64,000 nucleotides of DNA from Parendozoicomonas callyspongiae (GCF_023502345.1 NZ_JAMFLX010000011.1:62001-126000); one strand, 5' to 3'; numbered from the stretch's first letter, positions 34,074 through 43,777 are shown. Program-made: numbers and translations. The notes: generated by a model from the letters alone, not told the origin.

Positions 34074-36353
34074 TCAGTAGCTTGCGGCCTGATTCTCGAT
34101 GGGGCTTAGCGGGGTGCCTTCCTTGATTTTAAGGCGGCATGGGTTGGCCTTGTTGGCCTGTTCATAGCACCTTTTGCTCAGTTCTCTTAAATGGTCAAGT
34201 CGAGGATTGGTGCGGAAGCCGTCCTTGTAAATGTGCCCCAGTGTTGACAGAAGACTCCCGGCTGACCAGGCAATTTCAGGAGAAAATTGGCGGGATTGCA
34301 TAACATTTTCAATAAACTCAGGGATCTCATACTTTTGTTGGTCTGTCAGGGAAAGTACGCTGGAAAGCCCCTCAATAGTGCAGGATTCAGCTTCGATTCT
34401 TAGTGTGTCACGCATATTGTTCTTTTTTTCTTTGTTTGCTCCACACATCTTGTGGAGATGCAGGGAGTCTAATGCCATGGTGTGTTTCAGCCAGGCTGTC
34501 ATCTGAGAATAGCGCGCCTGGTGTAAAATTGTTGGTGCCGTTGGAATTTTCTCCAATAGGTTTTGAGCCTCTTCAAATTGATGACCATGTATGAGCCACT
34601 GCACCTGCTTAATAATCTGGTTGAAAGCCTGCCTGGCAAAAAGAGGGGCTTCTGGTGTGCTCAAAAACACGACGGCAGATTCAGCATCTTGCCGTTTCTG
34701 GTCTGGCTCATCGATAGGTGTTTTTTGTGCAGCTTGAGGGGAAGAGGTGGGCTCTTCAACGGCTGAGCTGACATTATTTTTACTCGGCTTTACTTTTTCT
34801 CTTTCCTTTCCCTTTCCCTTTCCCTTTCCCTTTCCCTTTCCCTTTCCCTTTGCACTGCCGGGCTTCTTTGCTCCAGCCGTTTCAAGCGCCAAAACATCAA
34901 TGAGTTCATCAAGGTTTTCAGCTTCAATTTCCCTGGATAATGATCGGTAGTGTTTTTGCAGGTCGCATGCTTGCTTGAGTGCATTAGGCCAATCCTGGTG
35001 GGCAATTGTACAATCGAGCAGAGATGCTCCGATCAGGCCTGGCTGGGCCTGCTCAGCGTTGGAAAAAAATTTTTTCGCATCGGAGAGATCAGCTCTCATC
35101 CTCGTCTTTTTTCGGAGCATGCCCTTAAGCCATAGTGCTGTGGCGGTATCGTCGGGGATAATGGCAGGAGGTTTTACATTATCACCAGTTAATGCCAGCA
35201 CTGCCTGCATTCGCCCTCCCTTTTTTGGGGATAATTCCGACAGCTTTTCCTGTAACTTCGATTTTTGTTCTTCGTTTTTTATACAGTTAAAACCTAAATA
35301 GCGAGAAAGGCAGAGATAAGCAGCCTTGCGAGCAAGAATTTCAGTTACGTGGGTCGATGTGGTTTTTGATTCGGTGGTAAGTATTATTTTCTCGGATTTG
35401 ATCTGGGTGGGATAATCACATTCAAGTTGTGAGAAACATGTCATTTGGCTAAGCATTTTCAATCCTTGATCAAGATCACGATAGTGTTCCATCTCTGGGA
35501 AGAAGCCCAAGTACAGCATGGAAAGTTCAAAGCATTGTTCCGGGTTGCCTGTGTGTGCTGCTTTGTAAAGTGCCAGGAAAGCATCACGATATTTTTTTTT
35601 GAAAAAATGGATGCGGGATAGCCACCCGTATTTATCACCCAGACAGTTTGCGGAAAGGTCTTGATCGGGTACCTTCGAGAGAAATTCGAGAACTGCATCA
35701 TAAAGTTCTGAGTAGTTCTCTGGCGCATCTTTTATTTGGGAATTATCGTAAGGAGTCCAGCATTCGGTGGCATCCATTGCTGCTGCAGAGACGAAGTTGT
35801 GCAGTGGCCAATCGCTTCGCCAGTAACTTTTCATGGCAGGGGCAGTCATGTGATTTATGATTTTCAAAGTTAAATCGAAAATTTCAAAGGGATGAAAGCT
35901 GATCGATCTGTGTATTGTTTGTCCTGCTATGTATAAGAGTGTGTCAATAATATTGCGATCAGTCTCTGTTTTGATATATTCATCTACCAGCTCCGGTTCC
36001 AGTGCCAGGCTCAAAAATTTGAGCGTTGCGATGGTTTGATTTTGATCCATTTCCTGAAAAACAAAATTGCCATTGTTTTCTCTCTGGACTTCGATGCAAA
36101 ATTTTTTAAATTCTTCCAAGGCTTCGAGATGGGAGAACTGTAGTGAAAAATAGCGCGAAGCAAGCCTTGTCAATACTGTGTCAATGTTCATGCCGCTCCT
36201 GTTTAGACAGGAATTTTTAAAGGCCTCATCGTGGTACTTCTGTGTTTCAAATTTGGGAACTGACTTCAGGCGTCGTGCCGTGTCGATTGTCGCAACCGTT
36301 GAAATTGCGGTGCTAACGGTGAAGCTTGGTGCTGGTGATAACGCTGTAGCCAT
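34074..36353 (-). CDS. Large helical-repeat (TPR/Sel1-like) protein with a Gly-Lys microsatellite, 759 aa
   Basis: Unknown function. The N-terminal ~25 residues are Ala/Ser/Thr-rich (SPAPSFTVSTAISTVATID), the rest of the first 480 residues is helical with TPR/Sel1-like units such as YRDAFLALYKAAHTGNPEQC followed by FELSMLYLGFF. A low-complexity run (KGKGKGK..., about 501-518) encoded by a hexanucleotide repeat and a charged linker separate this from a second helical part (about 570-740). No signal peptide, no membrane helix. It lies between the coiled-coil array and ruvC, on the opposite strand to both, in the lineage-specific insertion. A protein-interaction or effector role is possible but unproven. 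Confidence 0.8.
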   Translation of the reverse strand: MATALSPAPSFTVSTAISTVATIDTARRLKSVPKFETQKYHDEAFKNSCLNRSGMNIDTVLTRLASRYFSLQFSHLEALEEFKKFCIEVQRENNGNFVFQEMDQNQTIATLKFLSLALEPELVDEYIKTETDRNIIDTLLYIAGQTIHRSISFHPFEIFDLTLKIINHMTAPAMKSYWRSDWPLHNFVSAAAMDATECWTPYDNSQIKDAPENYSELYDAVLEFLSKVPDQDLSANCLGDKYGWLSRIHFFKKKYRDAFLALYKAAHTGNPEQCFELSMLYLGFFPEMEHYRDLDQGLKMLSQMTCFSQLECDYPTQIKSEKIILTTESKTTSTHVTEILARKAAYLCLSRYLGFNCIKNEEQKSKLQEKLSELSPKKGGRMQAVLALTGDNVKPPAIIPDDTATALWLKGMLRKKTRMRADLSDAKKFFSNAEQAQPGLIGASLLDCTIAHQDWPNALKQACDLQKHYRSLSREIEAENLDELIDVLALETAGAKKPGSAKGKGKGKGKGKGKGKEREKVKPSKNNVSSAVEEPTSSPQAAQKTPIDEPDQKRQDAESAVVFLSTPEAPLFARQAFNQIIKQVQWLIHGHQFEEAQNLLEKIPTAPTILHQARYSQMTAWLKHTMALDSLHLHKMCGANKEKKNNMRDTLRIEAESCTIEGLSSVLSLTDQQKYEIPEFIENVMQSRQFSPEIAWSAGSLLSTLGHIYKDGFRTNPRLDHLRELSKRCYEQANKANPCRLKIKEGTPLSPIENQAASY
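34801..34851. repeat. Hexanucleotide microsatellite (TTTCCC)7
   Basis: Seven full tandem copies of TTTCCC (34807-34848) plus partial copies at both ends, inside the 759-residue gene, encoding alternating Gly-Lys on the minus strand. Copy-number change would lengthen or shorten the GK run without frameshift. Confidence 0.95.
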
Positions 36354-36515
36354 GAGTTGTTAACCCAATATCTTTATCAGTAATATGTTTGTTAGACAGC
36401 CCCTTCCTTATGAGGTTTTTCTTTTGTTGGTATTTGTTGACAGTTGAGTTAGTAATACTTGACGCTGATTTGTCGTCGGAATTTTTCTGGAATACCTTCA
36501 ATTCACGCCTGATAA

Positions 36516-36531
36516 CTGTAAAAATAACCAG
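36516..36531 (+). promoter_or_regulatory. LexA-type box upstream of ruvC
   Basis: CTGTAAAAATAACCAG fits the CTG-N10-CAG LexA operator with an AT-rich middle, 79 nt before the ruvC ATG. ruvAB are SOS genes in E. coli, so SOS control of this ruvCAB cluster is expected. Confidence 0.55.
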
Positions 36532-36609
36532 TGATAAGTGACGTTTGTGATCAGGGCACCTTCTGCCGGATATAGGTTTACAAATTTCTGGGTTTTCTTG
36601 AGATCAGAC

Positions 36610-37134
36610 ATGGCGATAATTCTTGGAATAGATCCGGGTTCCCGCATAACAGGTTATGGCGTTATCAACCAGGTCGGGCAGGCAATAGAATATGTTGACT
36701 CCGGTTGTATCCGCATTGATCCGGGTGAACTGCCTGAACGCCTGAAGCAGGTTTATGATGGTATTGACCAGGTCATCGAGGCCTGGAGCCCGCAGATGGT
36801 CGGCATTGAACAGGTATTTATGTCCCGCAATGCAGACTCGGCACTTAAGCTGGGGCAGGCCCGCGGTGCGGCCATTGTTGCTGCCATGAACCACAGTCTG
36901 CCGGTCAGTGAATACTCAGCCCGGCAGGTGAAACAGGCGGTTGTGGGAAAGGGCTCAGCAGATAAGCAACAGGTGCAGCATATGGTGACATCCATTCTGC
37001 GTCTGAATAAAACACCCCAGGCCGATGCGGCAGATGCTCTGGCCGTTGCACTCTGTCACGCCCATACCCGACAGGGGTTGATTGGTATGGCCAGTACTGG
37101 AGGTCGGCGGATTGCCCGCGGCCGTTTAAGATAA
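36610..37134 (+). CDS. ruvC: Holliday junction endonuclease RuvC
   Basis: Resolves four-way junctions by paired symmetrical nicks during recombination repair. From the ATG at 36610 it has 174 residues; the upstream frame to 36538 is not family sequence. All four acidic catalytic residues are at the expected places, one off from E. coli numbering: D8 (GIDPG), E67 (GIEQVF), D139 and D142 ([13 protein letters not shown]). It is first gene of ruvC-ruvA-ruvB, with ruvA 19 nt later. Confidence 0.97.
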   Translation: MAIILGIDPGSRITGYGVINQVGQAIEYVDSGCIRIDPGELPERLKQVYDGIDQVIEAWSPQMVGIEQVFMSRNADSALKLGQARGAAIVAAMNHSLPVSEYSARQVKQAVVGKGSADKQQVQHMVTSILRLNKTPQADAADALAVALCHAHTRQGLIGMASTGGRRIARGRLR

Positions 37135-37153
37135 CAGAATCCGGAAGTAGATA

Positions 37154-37762
37154 ATGATAGGACGACTGCGTGGAATCCTGGTAGAAAAAAATCCTCCGGG
37201 GCTATTGGTTGACGTTGCCGGAGTCGGCTATGAGCTGGAAGCACCGGCAACAACATTTCAGCGACTGCCTGAGATCGGTGAAGAGATCACCCTCTCAACT
37301 CACTTTGTGGTCAGGGAAGATGCCCAGCTGCTGTATGGCTTTTCAGATAAAAGTGAGCGGCAACTGTTTCGTACCCTAATTCGGGTGAATGGTGTCGGGC
37401 CAAAGCTGGCACTGGCCATTCTTTCCGGTATGGAAGCAGAAATGTTTGCACGTTGTGTGCATGAGCAGGATACTTCCATGCTGACCCGGTTGCCTGGCGT
37501 AGGTAAGAAGACGGCGGAACGTTTGATCGTTGAGATGAAAGATCGTCTTGATGAATGGCAGCCTGCATTGATGCCTCTTGAAGCTGCGGCCAGCAAGCCT
37601 GCAGCGTTTGCTGCAAGACACGATCCTGTTCAGGATGCTATCAGTGCACTAATAGCACTGGGGTATCGACCTCAGGAGGCCAGCAAGGCAATTACTGCTG
37701 TAGAAGCCGATGGTGCAAGCACGGATGACCTGATTCGTCAGGCTCTCAAGGCAATGGCTTAG
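37154..37762 (+). CDS. ruvA: Holliday junction DNA helicase subunit RuvA
   Basis: Tetrameric junction-binding protein that loads the RuvB motor. It has 202 residues: an N-terminal OB fold ([20 protein letters not shown]), helix-hairpin-helix motifs ([15 protein letters not shown] and [20 protein letters not shown]) and the mobile C-terminal domain III ([18 protein letters not shown]) that contacts RuvB. The stop codon lies inside the terminal inverted repeat of a MITE-like element, which fills the space before ruvB, so the last codons could have been altered by that insertion; the end KAMA still looks normal. Confidence 0.97.
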   Translation: MIGRLRGILVEKNPPGLLVDVAGVGYELEAPATTFQRLPEIGEEITLSTHFVVREDAQLLYGFSDKSERQLFRTLIRVNGVGPKLALAILSGMEAEMFARCVHEQDTSMLTRLPGVGKKTAERLIVEMKDRLDEWQPALMPLEAAASKPAAFAARHDPVQDAISALIALGYRPQEASKAITAVEADGASTDDLIRQALKAMA

Positions 37763-37947
37763 GTTCTGGTAACGTAAGTTTGTGCGATTCAGTGGCGGCT
37801 TTCTGGGCCACCCGAAGGGCACCAGCGAGGCTTTCCAGCTCGTCGTTGCAGCCGTTTGAAATACAACCAGTATTCCTTCACGCCTGCGCCTAGATCTGAA
37901 AAGCCTCGCTGGCGCTGAATGCACAAACTTACGTCACCAGAACCTAA
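37759..37947. mobile_element. MITE-like palindromic element, copy 1 (in ruvA-ruvB)
   Basis: A 189-bp non-coding element bounded by inverted repeats of about 33 bp (TTAGGTTCTGGTAACGTAAG at the left end; near-perfect complement at the right, with one mismatch and one extra base). A second nested inverted repeat (CCAGCGAGGCTTTCCAG-type) lies inside. It is TA-flanked, as for Tc1/IS630-type insertions. A longer relative is at 43510-43777. No transposase is encoded. Confidence 0.8.
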
Positions 37948-37963
37948 CAGGGATAAGTGATAG

Positions 37964-38974
37964 ATGATCGAAAGTGATCGACTGATTTCAGCTGCGGAAA
38001 CTCCACAGGAAGAACGGATTGATCGTGCCATCCGTCCGGAGAAACTGGAGGATTATACGGGTCAGCCGGCTGTGTGTGAGCAGATGGAAATTTTTATCAA
38101 GGCTGCCCGGCTGCGCCGTGATGCCCTTGATCACACCCTAATTTTTGGCCCGCCTGGTCTTGGTAAAACAACACTGGCGAATATTCTTGCCAACGAAATG
38201 GACGTAAATCTGCGCTCAACTTCTGGTCCGGTGCTGGAAAAGGCTGGTGATCTGGCTGCCATGCTGACCAACCTTGAGCCGCACGATATTCTCTTTATTG
38301 ACGAGATTCACCGCCTCAGCCCGGTGGTGGAAGAGGTCTTATATCCGGCCATGGAAGACTACCAGCTGGATATCATGATTGGTGAGGGGCCTGCGGCACG
38401 CTCCATTAAACTGGATCTTCCCCCGTTTACCCTGATCGGGGCAACAACCCGTGCCGGTCTTCTGACGTCTCCTTTGCGGGATCGTTTCGGCATTGTTCAG
38501 CGTCTGGAGTTCTACAACGTTAAAGACCTGACCACGATTGTGCGCCGATCTGCCGGGATTCTGGGAATGAATATGAGCGCTGATGGTGCTTCCGAAGTTG
38601 CCAAGCGCTCTCGAGGAACGCCTCGTATAGCCAATCGCCTGTTGCGCCGGGTACGGGATTTTGCTGAAGTGCGTGCTGACGGCCATGCTTCCGGCGAGGT
38701 GGCGGATGCCGCCCTGAATATGCTTGATGTGGATAATCAGGGCTTTGATCATATGGATCGGCGCCTTCTGCTGGCTATGATAGAGAAATTTGATGGTGGT
38801 CCGGTGGGTGTAGACAGCCTGGCGGCCGCTATTGGTGAAGAACGTGACACGATTGAGGATGTGCTTGAGCCCTACCTGATTCAGCAGGGTTTCCTGATGC
38901 GCACACCTCGAGGCAGAGTGGTAACCCGTCACGCTTATGAACATTTTGGCTTGACCTTTGAGGATAAGGCCTGA
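37964..38974 (+). CDS. ruvB: Holliday junction DNA helicase motor RuvB
   Basis: Hexameric AAA+ ATPase that drives branch migration with RuvA. It has 336 residues: Walker [10 protein letters not shown] (62-70), Walker B/DEIH (113-116), sensor 1 IGATTRAG, arginine-finger region [16 protein letters not shown] and a C-terminal winged helix ([17 protein letters not shown]). The MITE-like element between ruvA and ruvB separates them by 201 nt instead of the usual few bases, so co-transcription would have to pass through a strong palindrome. Confidence 0.97.
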   Translation: MIESDRLISAAETPQEERIDRAIRPEKLEDYTGQPAVCEQMEIFIKAARLRRDALDHTLIFGPPGLGKTTLANILANEMDVNLRSTSGPVLEKAGDLAAMLTNLEPHDILFIDEIHRLSPVVEEVLYPAMEDYQLDIMIGEGPAARSIKLDLPPFTLIGATTRAGLLTSPLRDRFGIVQRLEFYNVKDLTTIVRRSAGILGMNMSADGASEVAKRSRGTPRIANRLLRRVRDFAEVRADGHASGEVADAALNMLDVDNQGFDHMDRRLLLAMIEKFDGGPVGVDSLAAAIGEERDTIEDVLEPYLIQQGFLMRTPRGRVVTRHAYEHFGLTFEDKA

Positions 38975-38991
38975 CCTGAGGAGTCGTGAAA

Positions 38992-39456
38992 ATGAAAAAA
39001 ACAGCTGCGATTTTAATGTCGGTTATTTTGCTGGGGGTAACGGGCTGTGCCCAGAACCTGTCTTCCAATGTTTATTCCACCTCTGAAGCTCGCAAGATGC
39101 AGACCATCCAGGAAGGTCGGGTGGTTGAACTGGCTGCGGTTCAGATTGAAGGTTCTAAGGGTGGTCTGGGAGCTATTGCTGGTGGAGCCGCTGGTGGTAT
39201 TGCGGCTGGTGCCAATATTGGAGGTGGTTCCGGTAGCAATATCGCTGCTATCGGCGGTGCTCTGCTGGGTGGAATGCTGGGCAATATGGCTGAAGAATCT
39301 CTGACCAGGCAGCCAGGTGTGAATATTACAGTACGTCTGAATTCCGGTGAGCTGGCATCGGTTATTCAGCCTGCTGACCAGAATATGATCTTCCAGGTGG
39401 GCGACCCGGTTCGCATTTATACCCAAGGCGGCACCAGTCGTGTTGTAAAACAGTAA
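38992..39456 (+). CDS. Glycine-zipper outer-membrane lipoprotein (SlyB/Pcp-like)
   Basis: A small lipoprotein of about 154 residues. The signal MKKTAAILMSVILLGVTGC ends in lipobox VTGC. The middle is a glycine-zipper domain (about 55-105: GGLGAIAGGAAGGIAAGAN and GAIGG-like repeats), followed by a beta-type tail (VNITVRLNSGELASVIQ). This matches the SlyB/Pcp 2TM group that inserts in the outer membrane and helps stabilise it. I choose the ATG at 38992 (TGAGGAG 8 nt upstream) over the GTG at 38986. It lies 17 nt after ruvB, an unusual neighbour. Confidence 0.85.
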   Translation: MKKTAAILMSVILLGVTGCAQNLSSNVYSTSEARKMQTIQEGRVVELAAVQIEGSKGGLGAIAGGAAGGIAAGANIGGGSGSNIAAIGGALLGGMLGNMAEESLTRQPGVNITVRLNSGELASVIQPADQNMIFQVGDPVRIYTQGGTSRVVKQ

Positions 39457-39613
39457 TATGTTCCATTTATTGTTGTTGAACAATACGGTCCAAAGCAGAA
39501 AAACGATGAAGAGTGCTGCGGTTTGCTCTGGGCAGAGTGCAGCTTTCTTGGTTTCATTATGAGACAGCTACCCAGAGGGCTGGGCTCAGATTTCAGGTGT
39601 TTCAGGTAAGATT

Positions 39614-40069
39614 ATGGCCGATATGGTGTTTAGTTGGCCGGCTCGTGTCTATTACGAAGATACAGATGCAGGCGGTATTGTTTACTACGTCAATTATCTC
39701 AAGTTTATGGAGCGGGCCCGTACCGAGTATCTGCGCAGTCTTGGCTTTGATCAGCAGGCACTGATGGCGGACGGTATTCTGTTTGTTGTACGCAACACTT
39801 CCATTGATTATCTGAAGCCAGCCCGGCTGGATGATGAACTGGTGGTGACTGTCAGTCTGTCACGTCGTGGGCGGGCTGGCTTCGATATGATTCAGTCTAT
39901 CTGGCGCGGCAAGGAAGAGTTGTGCCATGGCAAGGTGGCGATTGCCTGTGTCAGTGCCAACAGTCTGCGACCGGTTGGTCTGCCGGTAAATATTCGCCAG
40001 GCGATGCTGCTGTCATCACAAGACACACCTGCTGCTTCAGGTGACATGTCACAGAAAGAGGATTCCTAG
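39614..40069 (+). CDS. ybgC: Tol-Pal system-associated acyl-CoA thioesterase
   Basis: A cytoplasmic hot-dog-fold thioesterase that is almost always the first gene of the tol-pal cluster. It has 151 residues. The active-site Asp is D18 in YYEDTDAGGIVYY, and the following helix reads NYLKFMERARTEYLR. Position 25, His in E. coli, is Tyr here; I believe this is usual in pseudomonad-type YbgC, so activity is still expected. The ribosome-binding site is AGGTAAG, and the stop overlaps the tolQ GTG. Confidence 0.94.
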   Translation: MADMVFSWPARVYYEDTDAGGIVYYVNYLKFMERARTEYLRSLGFDQQALMADGILFVVRNTSIDYLKPARLDDELVVTVSLSRRGRAGFDMIQSIWRGKEELCHGKVAIACVSANSLRPVGLPVNIRQAMLLSSQDTPAASGDMSQKEDS

Positions 40070-40779
40070 TGGCTGAAAGTACTTCCATGTGGGCGCTGGT
40101 GCTCAATGCCGGGTGGGTTGTTCAACTGATCCTGGTGATCCTGGGTGCGGCGTCTGTGCTGTCCTGGGTGTTTATTATCCAGCGCGCAATTGTTCTGCGG
40201 AATGCTTTGCAGTCATCCCGTGAATTTGAGGACCGGTTCTGGTCCGGTGTTGACCTGAGCACCCTTTACCGTGAAGTGCATGGTGATAATAATCCGGATG
40301 GCGGAATGGAACGGATTTTTATGGCCGGCTTCCGCGAGTTCACCCGTCTCAGAGAACAGAATGTTGATGCTGATGCCATGATGGACGGTGTACAGCGTTC
40401 CATGCGTGTAGCTGTGGTGAGGGAACAGGAACGACTGGAAACCAATCTGCCGTTTCTCGCAACAGTTGGCTCTACCGGCCCTTATGTTGGTCTGTTTGGT
40501 ACCGTTGTCGGTGTTATGAACTCCTTCCACGGTCTGGCCAACGTTAAACAGACGACACTGGCTGCCGTTGCTCCCGGTATTGCCGAGGCTTTGGTTACGA
40601 CTGCTGTTGGCCTGGTCGCAGCAATTCCAGCGGTTGTGGCTTATAACCGTTTCAATGCCAAGGTTGAGCAGCTGCTGACCAGCTATGAAGCCTTCGCTGA
40701 TGAGTTTTCCAGTATTCTGCACCGTCAGGTTCATAGCCAGCCTAGATCTGGAGCTAAGCCCAGTAATAAGGAATCTTGA
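40069..40779 (+). CDS. tolQ: Tol-Pal system proton-channel subunit TolQ
   Basis: Inner-membrane protein that with TolR forms the proton-driven motor energising TolA. It has 236 residues with three transmembrane helices (about 14-36, 136-158 and 170-192). Family segments are GLFGTVVGVMNSFHGLA, and APGIAEALVTTAVGLVAAIPAVV (in parts) in helices two and three, with polar Thr residues lining the channel. It starts with GTG overlapping the ybgC stop (TAGTG), which implies translational coupling. Confidence 0.96.
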   Translation: MAESTSMWALVLNAGWVVQLILVILGAASVLSWVFIIQRAIVLRNALQSSREFEDRFWSGVDLSTLYREVHGDNNPDGGMERIFMAGFREFTRLREQNVDADAMMDGVQRSMRVAVVREQERLETNLPFLATVGSTGPYVGLFGTVVGVMNSFHGLANVKQTTLAAVAPGIAEALVTTAVGLVAAIPAVVAYNRFNAKVEQLLTSYEAFADEFSSILHRQVHSQPRSGAKPSNKES

Positions 40780-40781
40780 TC

Positions 40782-41213
40782 GTGGCGCGCATGGCTGGGC
40801 GCCGCAAGCCCATGTCGGAAATCAACATGGTGCCGTTTATCGACATTATGATGGTCATGCTGGTGGCATTTATGGTGTCATCCCCCATGTTTACTCAGGG
40901 GGTACATGTCGAGCTGCCTAAAACCGACAGTAAACCTGTTGAGATTCCTCCCGGTGAAGAACCTTTGATTGTGGCTATCAAACCGGATGGAAGTTATTAC
41001 CTGAGTCTGGAATCAACCGGTGATAAGTCCCTGTCACTGGAAGATCTGGCTGATAAGGTTTCCCGTATCAAGAAAGCCAAACCATCCACATTGGTTCTGG
41101 TGCAAGGGGATAAGGAAGCCCTTTACGGTTCAGTGGTAAGAGCCATGGCGGCTTTGCAGAAGGTTGGTGTTGATGATGTCGGCCTGATAACGGAACCGGG
41201 GGAGCTTAACTAA
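40782..41213 (+). CDS. tolR: Tol-Pal system protein TolR
   Basis: Inner-membrane motor component with one transmembrane helix (about 19-40) and a periplasmic domain. The channel aspartate lies in INMVPFIDIMMVMLVAFM (D23 region), the key proton-carrying residue. It has 143 residues from the GTG at 40782, which is preceded by AAGGA about 9 nt upstream; a TTG at 40776 is also in frame. It is 2 nt after the tolQ stop. Confidence 0.95.
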   Translation: MARMAGRRKPMSEINMVPFIDIMMVMLVAFMVSSPMFTQGVHVELPKTDSKPVEIPPGEEPLIVAIKPDGSYYLSLESTGDKSLSLEDLADKVSRIKKAKPSTLVLVQGDKEALYGSVVRAMAALQKVGVDDVGLITEPGELN

Positions 41214-41215
41214 GC

Positions 41216-42070
41216 GTGAAGACGAAGTTTCGCTGGCCTGCATTTCTGAGTTTACGACCATTGGGGGCTTTCTTTCGGCGTTTGATCGAAAGGTGGGGTA
41301 GTGATGATCTCCGCCTTCCGGTTTTTGGATCGGCCGCACTGCACCTGATTCTGATTGTCGGGTTGTTTATTGTCCTTCCTTCCAATGTTGAAGATCGGAA
41401 GGTAAACCCGACCCCCCGGTTTGTTTCTGCAAAAGTTGTTGCCATCCAGGAAAAGGCCAAGCCAAAGCCGGTCAAGAAAGCCGCTCCCAAACCTCCTCCC
41501 AAGAAAACACCAGTTAAAAAGCCGGAGCCGAAAAAGCAACCTGTTTCCAAGCCAAAGCCCAAACCTGATCAGAAGGCGATTGCCCTGAAGAAAAAACAGG
41601 AAGAGGAAAAGCGCAGGAAGGCGTTGGAGAAGCAGCGTAAGGAGCGGGAAAAGGCTGAGAAGGAAGAGCAGGAGCGGTTGCAAAAGCTGCGTGAACAGGA
41701 GATGCTGGCCGCACTCGCCAGGGAGCATGAAGCTCGCAGACAGGCTCAAGCCCAGGCCCAGGCTGATCAGTTGACGGTGGCCGGGTATGTGGATGTGATT
41801 GGAGGGTTGGTTGAAAATCAATGGAACCGTCCCCCCAGTGCCCGCAATGGAATGTATGTTGTATTAAGAATCAGACTGACCCCAACGGGTGAGGTGATCA
41901 GTATTACCCGGATAGCCGGTAATGGTAATGAGGCATTTGACCGTTCCGCTAAGCAGGCCATAGACAAGGCTGCACCTTTTAGGGAAATACAGGGTATGGA
42001 AAGCCGGATTTTCGAACAGAACTTCCGGGAGTTTAGGTTTGAATTTAGACCCGAGGATTTGCTGGAATGA
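41216..42070 (+). CDS. tolA: Tol-Pal system protein TolA
   Basis: Spans the periplasm and links the inner-membrane motor to TolB and Pal during envelope constriction at division. It has 284 residues: an N-terminal membrane helix (about 38-60), a Pro/Lys-rich part ([16 protein letters not shown]), a long charged helix (about 120-185, [20 protein letters not shown]) and the C-terminal domain III ([19 protein letters not shown] onward). The GTG start follows the tolR stop after 2 nt. The helical domain is shorter than in E. coli (421 residues in total there). Confidence 0.94.
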   Translation: MKTKFRWPAFLSLRPLGAFFRRLIERWGSDDLRLPVFGSAALHLILIVGLFIVLPSNVEDRKVNPTPRFVSAKVVAIQEKAKPKPVKKAAPKPPPKKTPVKKPEPKKQPVSKPKPKPDQKAIALKKKQEEEKRRKALEKQRKEREKAEKEEQERLQKLREQEMLAALAREHEARRQAQAQAQADQLTVAGYVDVIGGLVENQWNRPPSARNGMYVVLRIRLTPTGEVISITRIAGNGNEAFDRSAKQAIDKAAPFREIQGMESRIFEQNFREFRFEFRPEDLLE

Positions 42071-43389
42071 GAGCTGTTGCGCGTTCACTACAAACGCTGA
42101 CCTGTTGTCTTCTCCTCTTTATGGGAACGCTGACGGGAATAGCCCGGGCGGAACTGACAATAGAAATTACCCGGGGTAACGATCAGGCCGTTCCTGTAGC
42201 CGTTGTTCCTTTTGCCTGGAACGGCCGGCAGGTATTGCCGGAAGATATTGCCGGAATTATTGGAAATGATCTGCGCCTGAGCGGACAGTTTGCACCTGTA
42301 CCCAGCAGCCAGTTTCTCGGTTTTCCTTCCAAATCAGATGAAGTGTTCTTCGGGGACTGGAATCGTCTGGGAGTGTCTTACCTTGTTATTGGCAGCGTGA
42401 CCGAGCAGCCTGACAACCGTTATCGCGTCAGCTATGAGCTGTTTGATGTTGCAGGCAAACGTTCAGTTGTTAAAGGTGATGTGACCGGCAGTCGTAACCA
42501 GTTGCGTTCCATTGCCCATAATATCAGTGACTCGGTTTACCAGAAGATTACTGGTATTCGCGGAGCTTTCTCCACACGTCTGGTTTACGTGGTTGCCAAG
42601 CGTTACAGCGAAAACAATACCGACTACAAACTGGTTTATGCTGATGTGGACGGTATGCGTGCGGTCACCGTTCTGAAATCCAAGAAGCCTATTCTGGCGC
42701 CAAGCTGGTCACCGGATGGCAAGAAGATCGCTTATGTTTCTTTCGAAACCGGTCGTCCAGCTATCTATATTCAGGAACTCGCAACAGGTAACCGTGAGCG
42801 AATCAGCAGCTTCCGTGGCCTGAACAGTGTTCCCAAATGGTCACCGGATGGCAAAAAGCTGGCAGTTGTGCTGTCCAAGTCGGGCAACCCTGATATCTAT
42901 GTTCTTGATCTGCAGACCCGCAAGCTCACCCAGGTAACCCGCCACTTTGCCATGGATAACGAGCCTGACTGGATGCCTGATGGCAAGAGCCTGGTATTCT
43001 CATCCAATCGCGGTGGTTCTGCCCAGATTTATCAGGTTGAACTGGCATCGGGTGAAATCAAGCGACTGACCTTTGAAGGGCGCTTTAACAGTCGTCCCAA
43101 AGTGTTCCCTGATGGCAAGAGCATGGCTCTGATTCACAAGGGTAAAGGCCAGACTGATTACAACGTAGCCGTTCTTGAGTTCGATACCGGCCGTATGCGG
43201 ATTCTGTCCTCCTCTCCATTTGAAGATGCGCCGGATATCTCACCCAATGGGCGTATGCTGATCTATGCCGCCCAGGGGGGTGATCAGGGAGTGCTTGGTA
43301 TTATTTCTGCGGATGGTCGTGTCAGCTTCCGTCTGCCTTCTACCGAGGGGGATGTACGGGAACCTGCCTGGTCACCGTTTCTGAACTAG
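42067..43389 (+). CDS. tolB: Tol-Pal system beta-propeller protein TolB
   Basis: Periplasmic protein that binds Pal and TolA. It has 440 residues with a signal peptide ([22 protein letters not shown], in parts; cleavage near residue 28), an N-terminal alpha/beta domain, and a six-bladed propeller with repeated WSPDGKK segments ([44 protein letters not shown]). The start overlaps the tolA stop (ATGA). A hairpin follows at about 43401, and pal is unusually far away (545 nt) because a MITE-like element lies between. Confidence 0.97.
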   Translation: MRAVARSLQTLTCCLLLFMGTLTGIARAELTIEITRGNDQAVPVAVVPFAWNGRQVLPEDIAGIIGNDLRLSGQFAPVPSSQFLGFPSKSDEVFFGDWNRLGVSYLVIGSVTEQPDNRYRVSYELFDVAGKRSVVKGDVTGSRNQLRSIAHNISDSVYQKITGIRGAFSTRLVYVVAKRYSENNTDYKLVYADVDGMRAVTVLKSKKPILAPSWSPDGKKIAYVSFETGRPAIYIQELATGNRERISSFRGLNSVPKWSPDGKKLAVVLSKSGNPDIYVLDLQTRKLTQVTRHFAMDNEPDWMPDGKSLVFSSNRGGSAQIYQVELASGEIKRLTFEGRFNSRPKVFPDGKSMALIHKGKGQTDYNVAVLEFDTGRMRILSSSPFEDAPDISPNGRMLIYAAQGGDQGVLGIISADGRVSFRLPSTEGDVREPAWSPFLN

Positions 43390-43400
43390 TGGTTAACAAA

Positions 43401-43450
43401 ATGGCATCTCTGTGCATGACGAATATTATGCAGAGGATGCCATACGTTTT
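43401..43450 (+). terminator. Imperfect terminator after tolB
   Basis: ATGGCATC...TGCAT pairs with ATGCAGAGGATGCCAT (small bulge), followed by ACGTTTTTGG, 11 nt past the tolB stop. The GCAGAGGATGC sequence is repeated just downstream (43453-43465). Whether it ends all tol transcripts is uncertain. Confidence 0.5.
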
Positions 43451-43509
43451 TGGTGCAGAGGATGCTATTTTCCGCCGTAGCGGGAAGATTTCCTTCTAAC
43501 CTGTTTGAA

Positions 43510-43777
43510 TTAGGTTCTGTTGACATAAGTTTGTGCGATTCAGTGGCTCAGAAAGCCGCTAATCGCAAGAAAGGCTTGTGAAGGTGTAGTGGTTCTACAT
43601 CAAGCAAGCCTGACGCAGGGAGTGGCGGCTTTCTGGGCCACCCGAAGGGCGCCAGCGAGGCTTTCCAGCTCGTCGTTGCAGCCGTTCGAAAGACAACCAG
43701 TCTTCCTTCACGTCTGCGCCTAGATCTGAAAAGCCTCGTTGGCGCTGAATGCACAAACTTATGTCAACAGAACCTAA
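43510..43777. mobile_element. MITE-like palindromic element, copy 2 (in tolB-pal)
   Basis: A 268-bp element with the same organisation and ends as the copy at 37759-37947 (left end TTAGGTTCTGTTGACATAAG) plus about 79 extra bp near the left side. Its two arms pair almost perfectly. Where its left arm differs from copy 1, the right arm differs to match, which keeps the stem. TA flanks the arms. No coding capacity. Confidence 0.8.

Noticed and set aside
34790-35005. 71-codon frame with Arg-Glu repeat tail
   Set aside because: Out-of-frame reading of the hexanucleotide microsatellite within the 759-residue gene.
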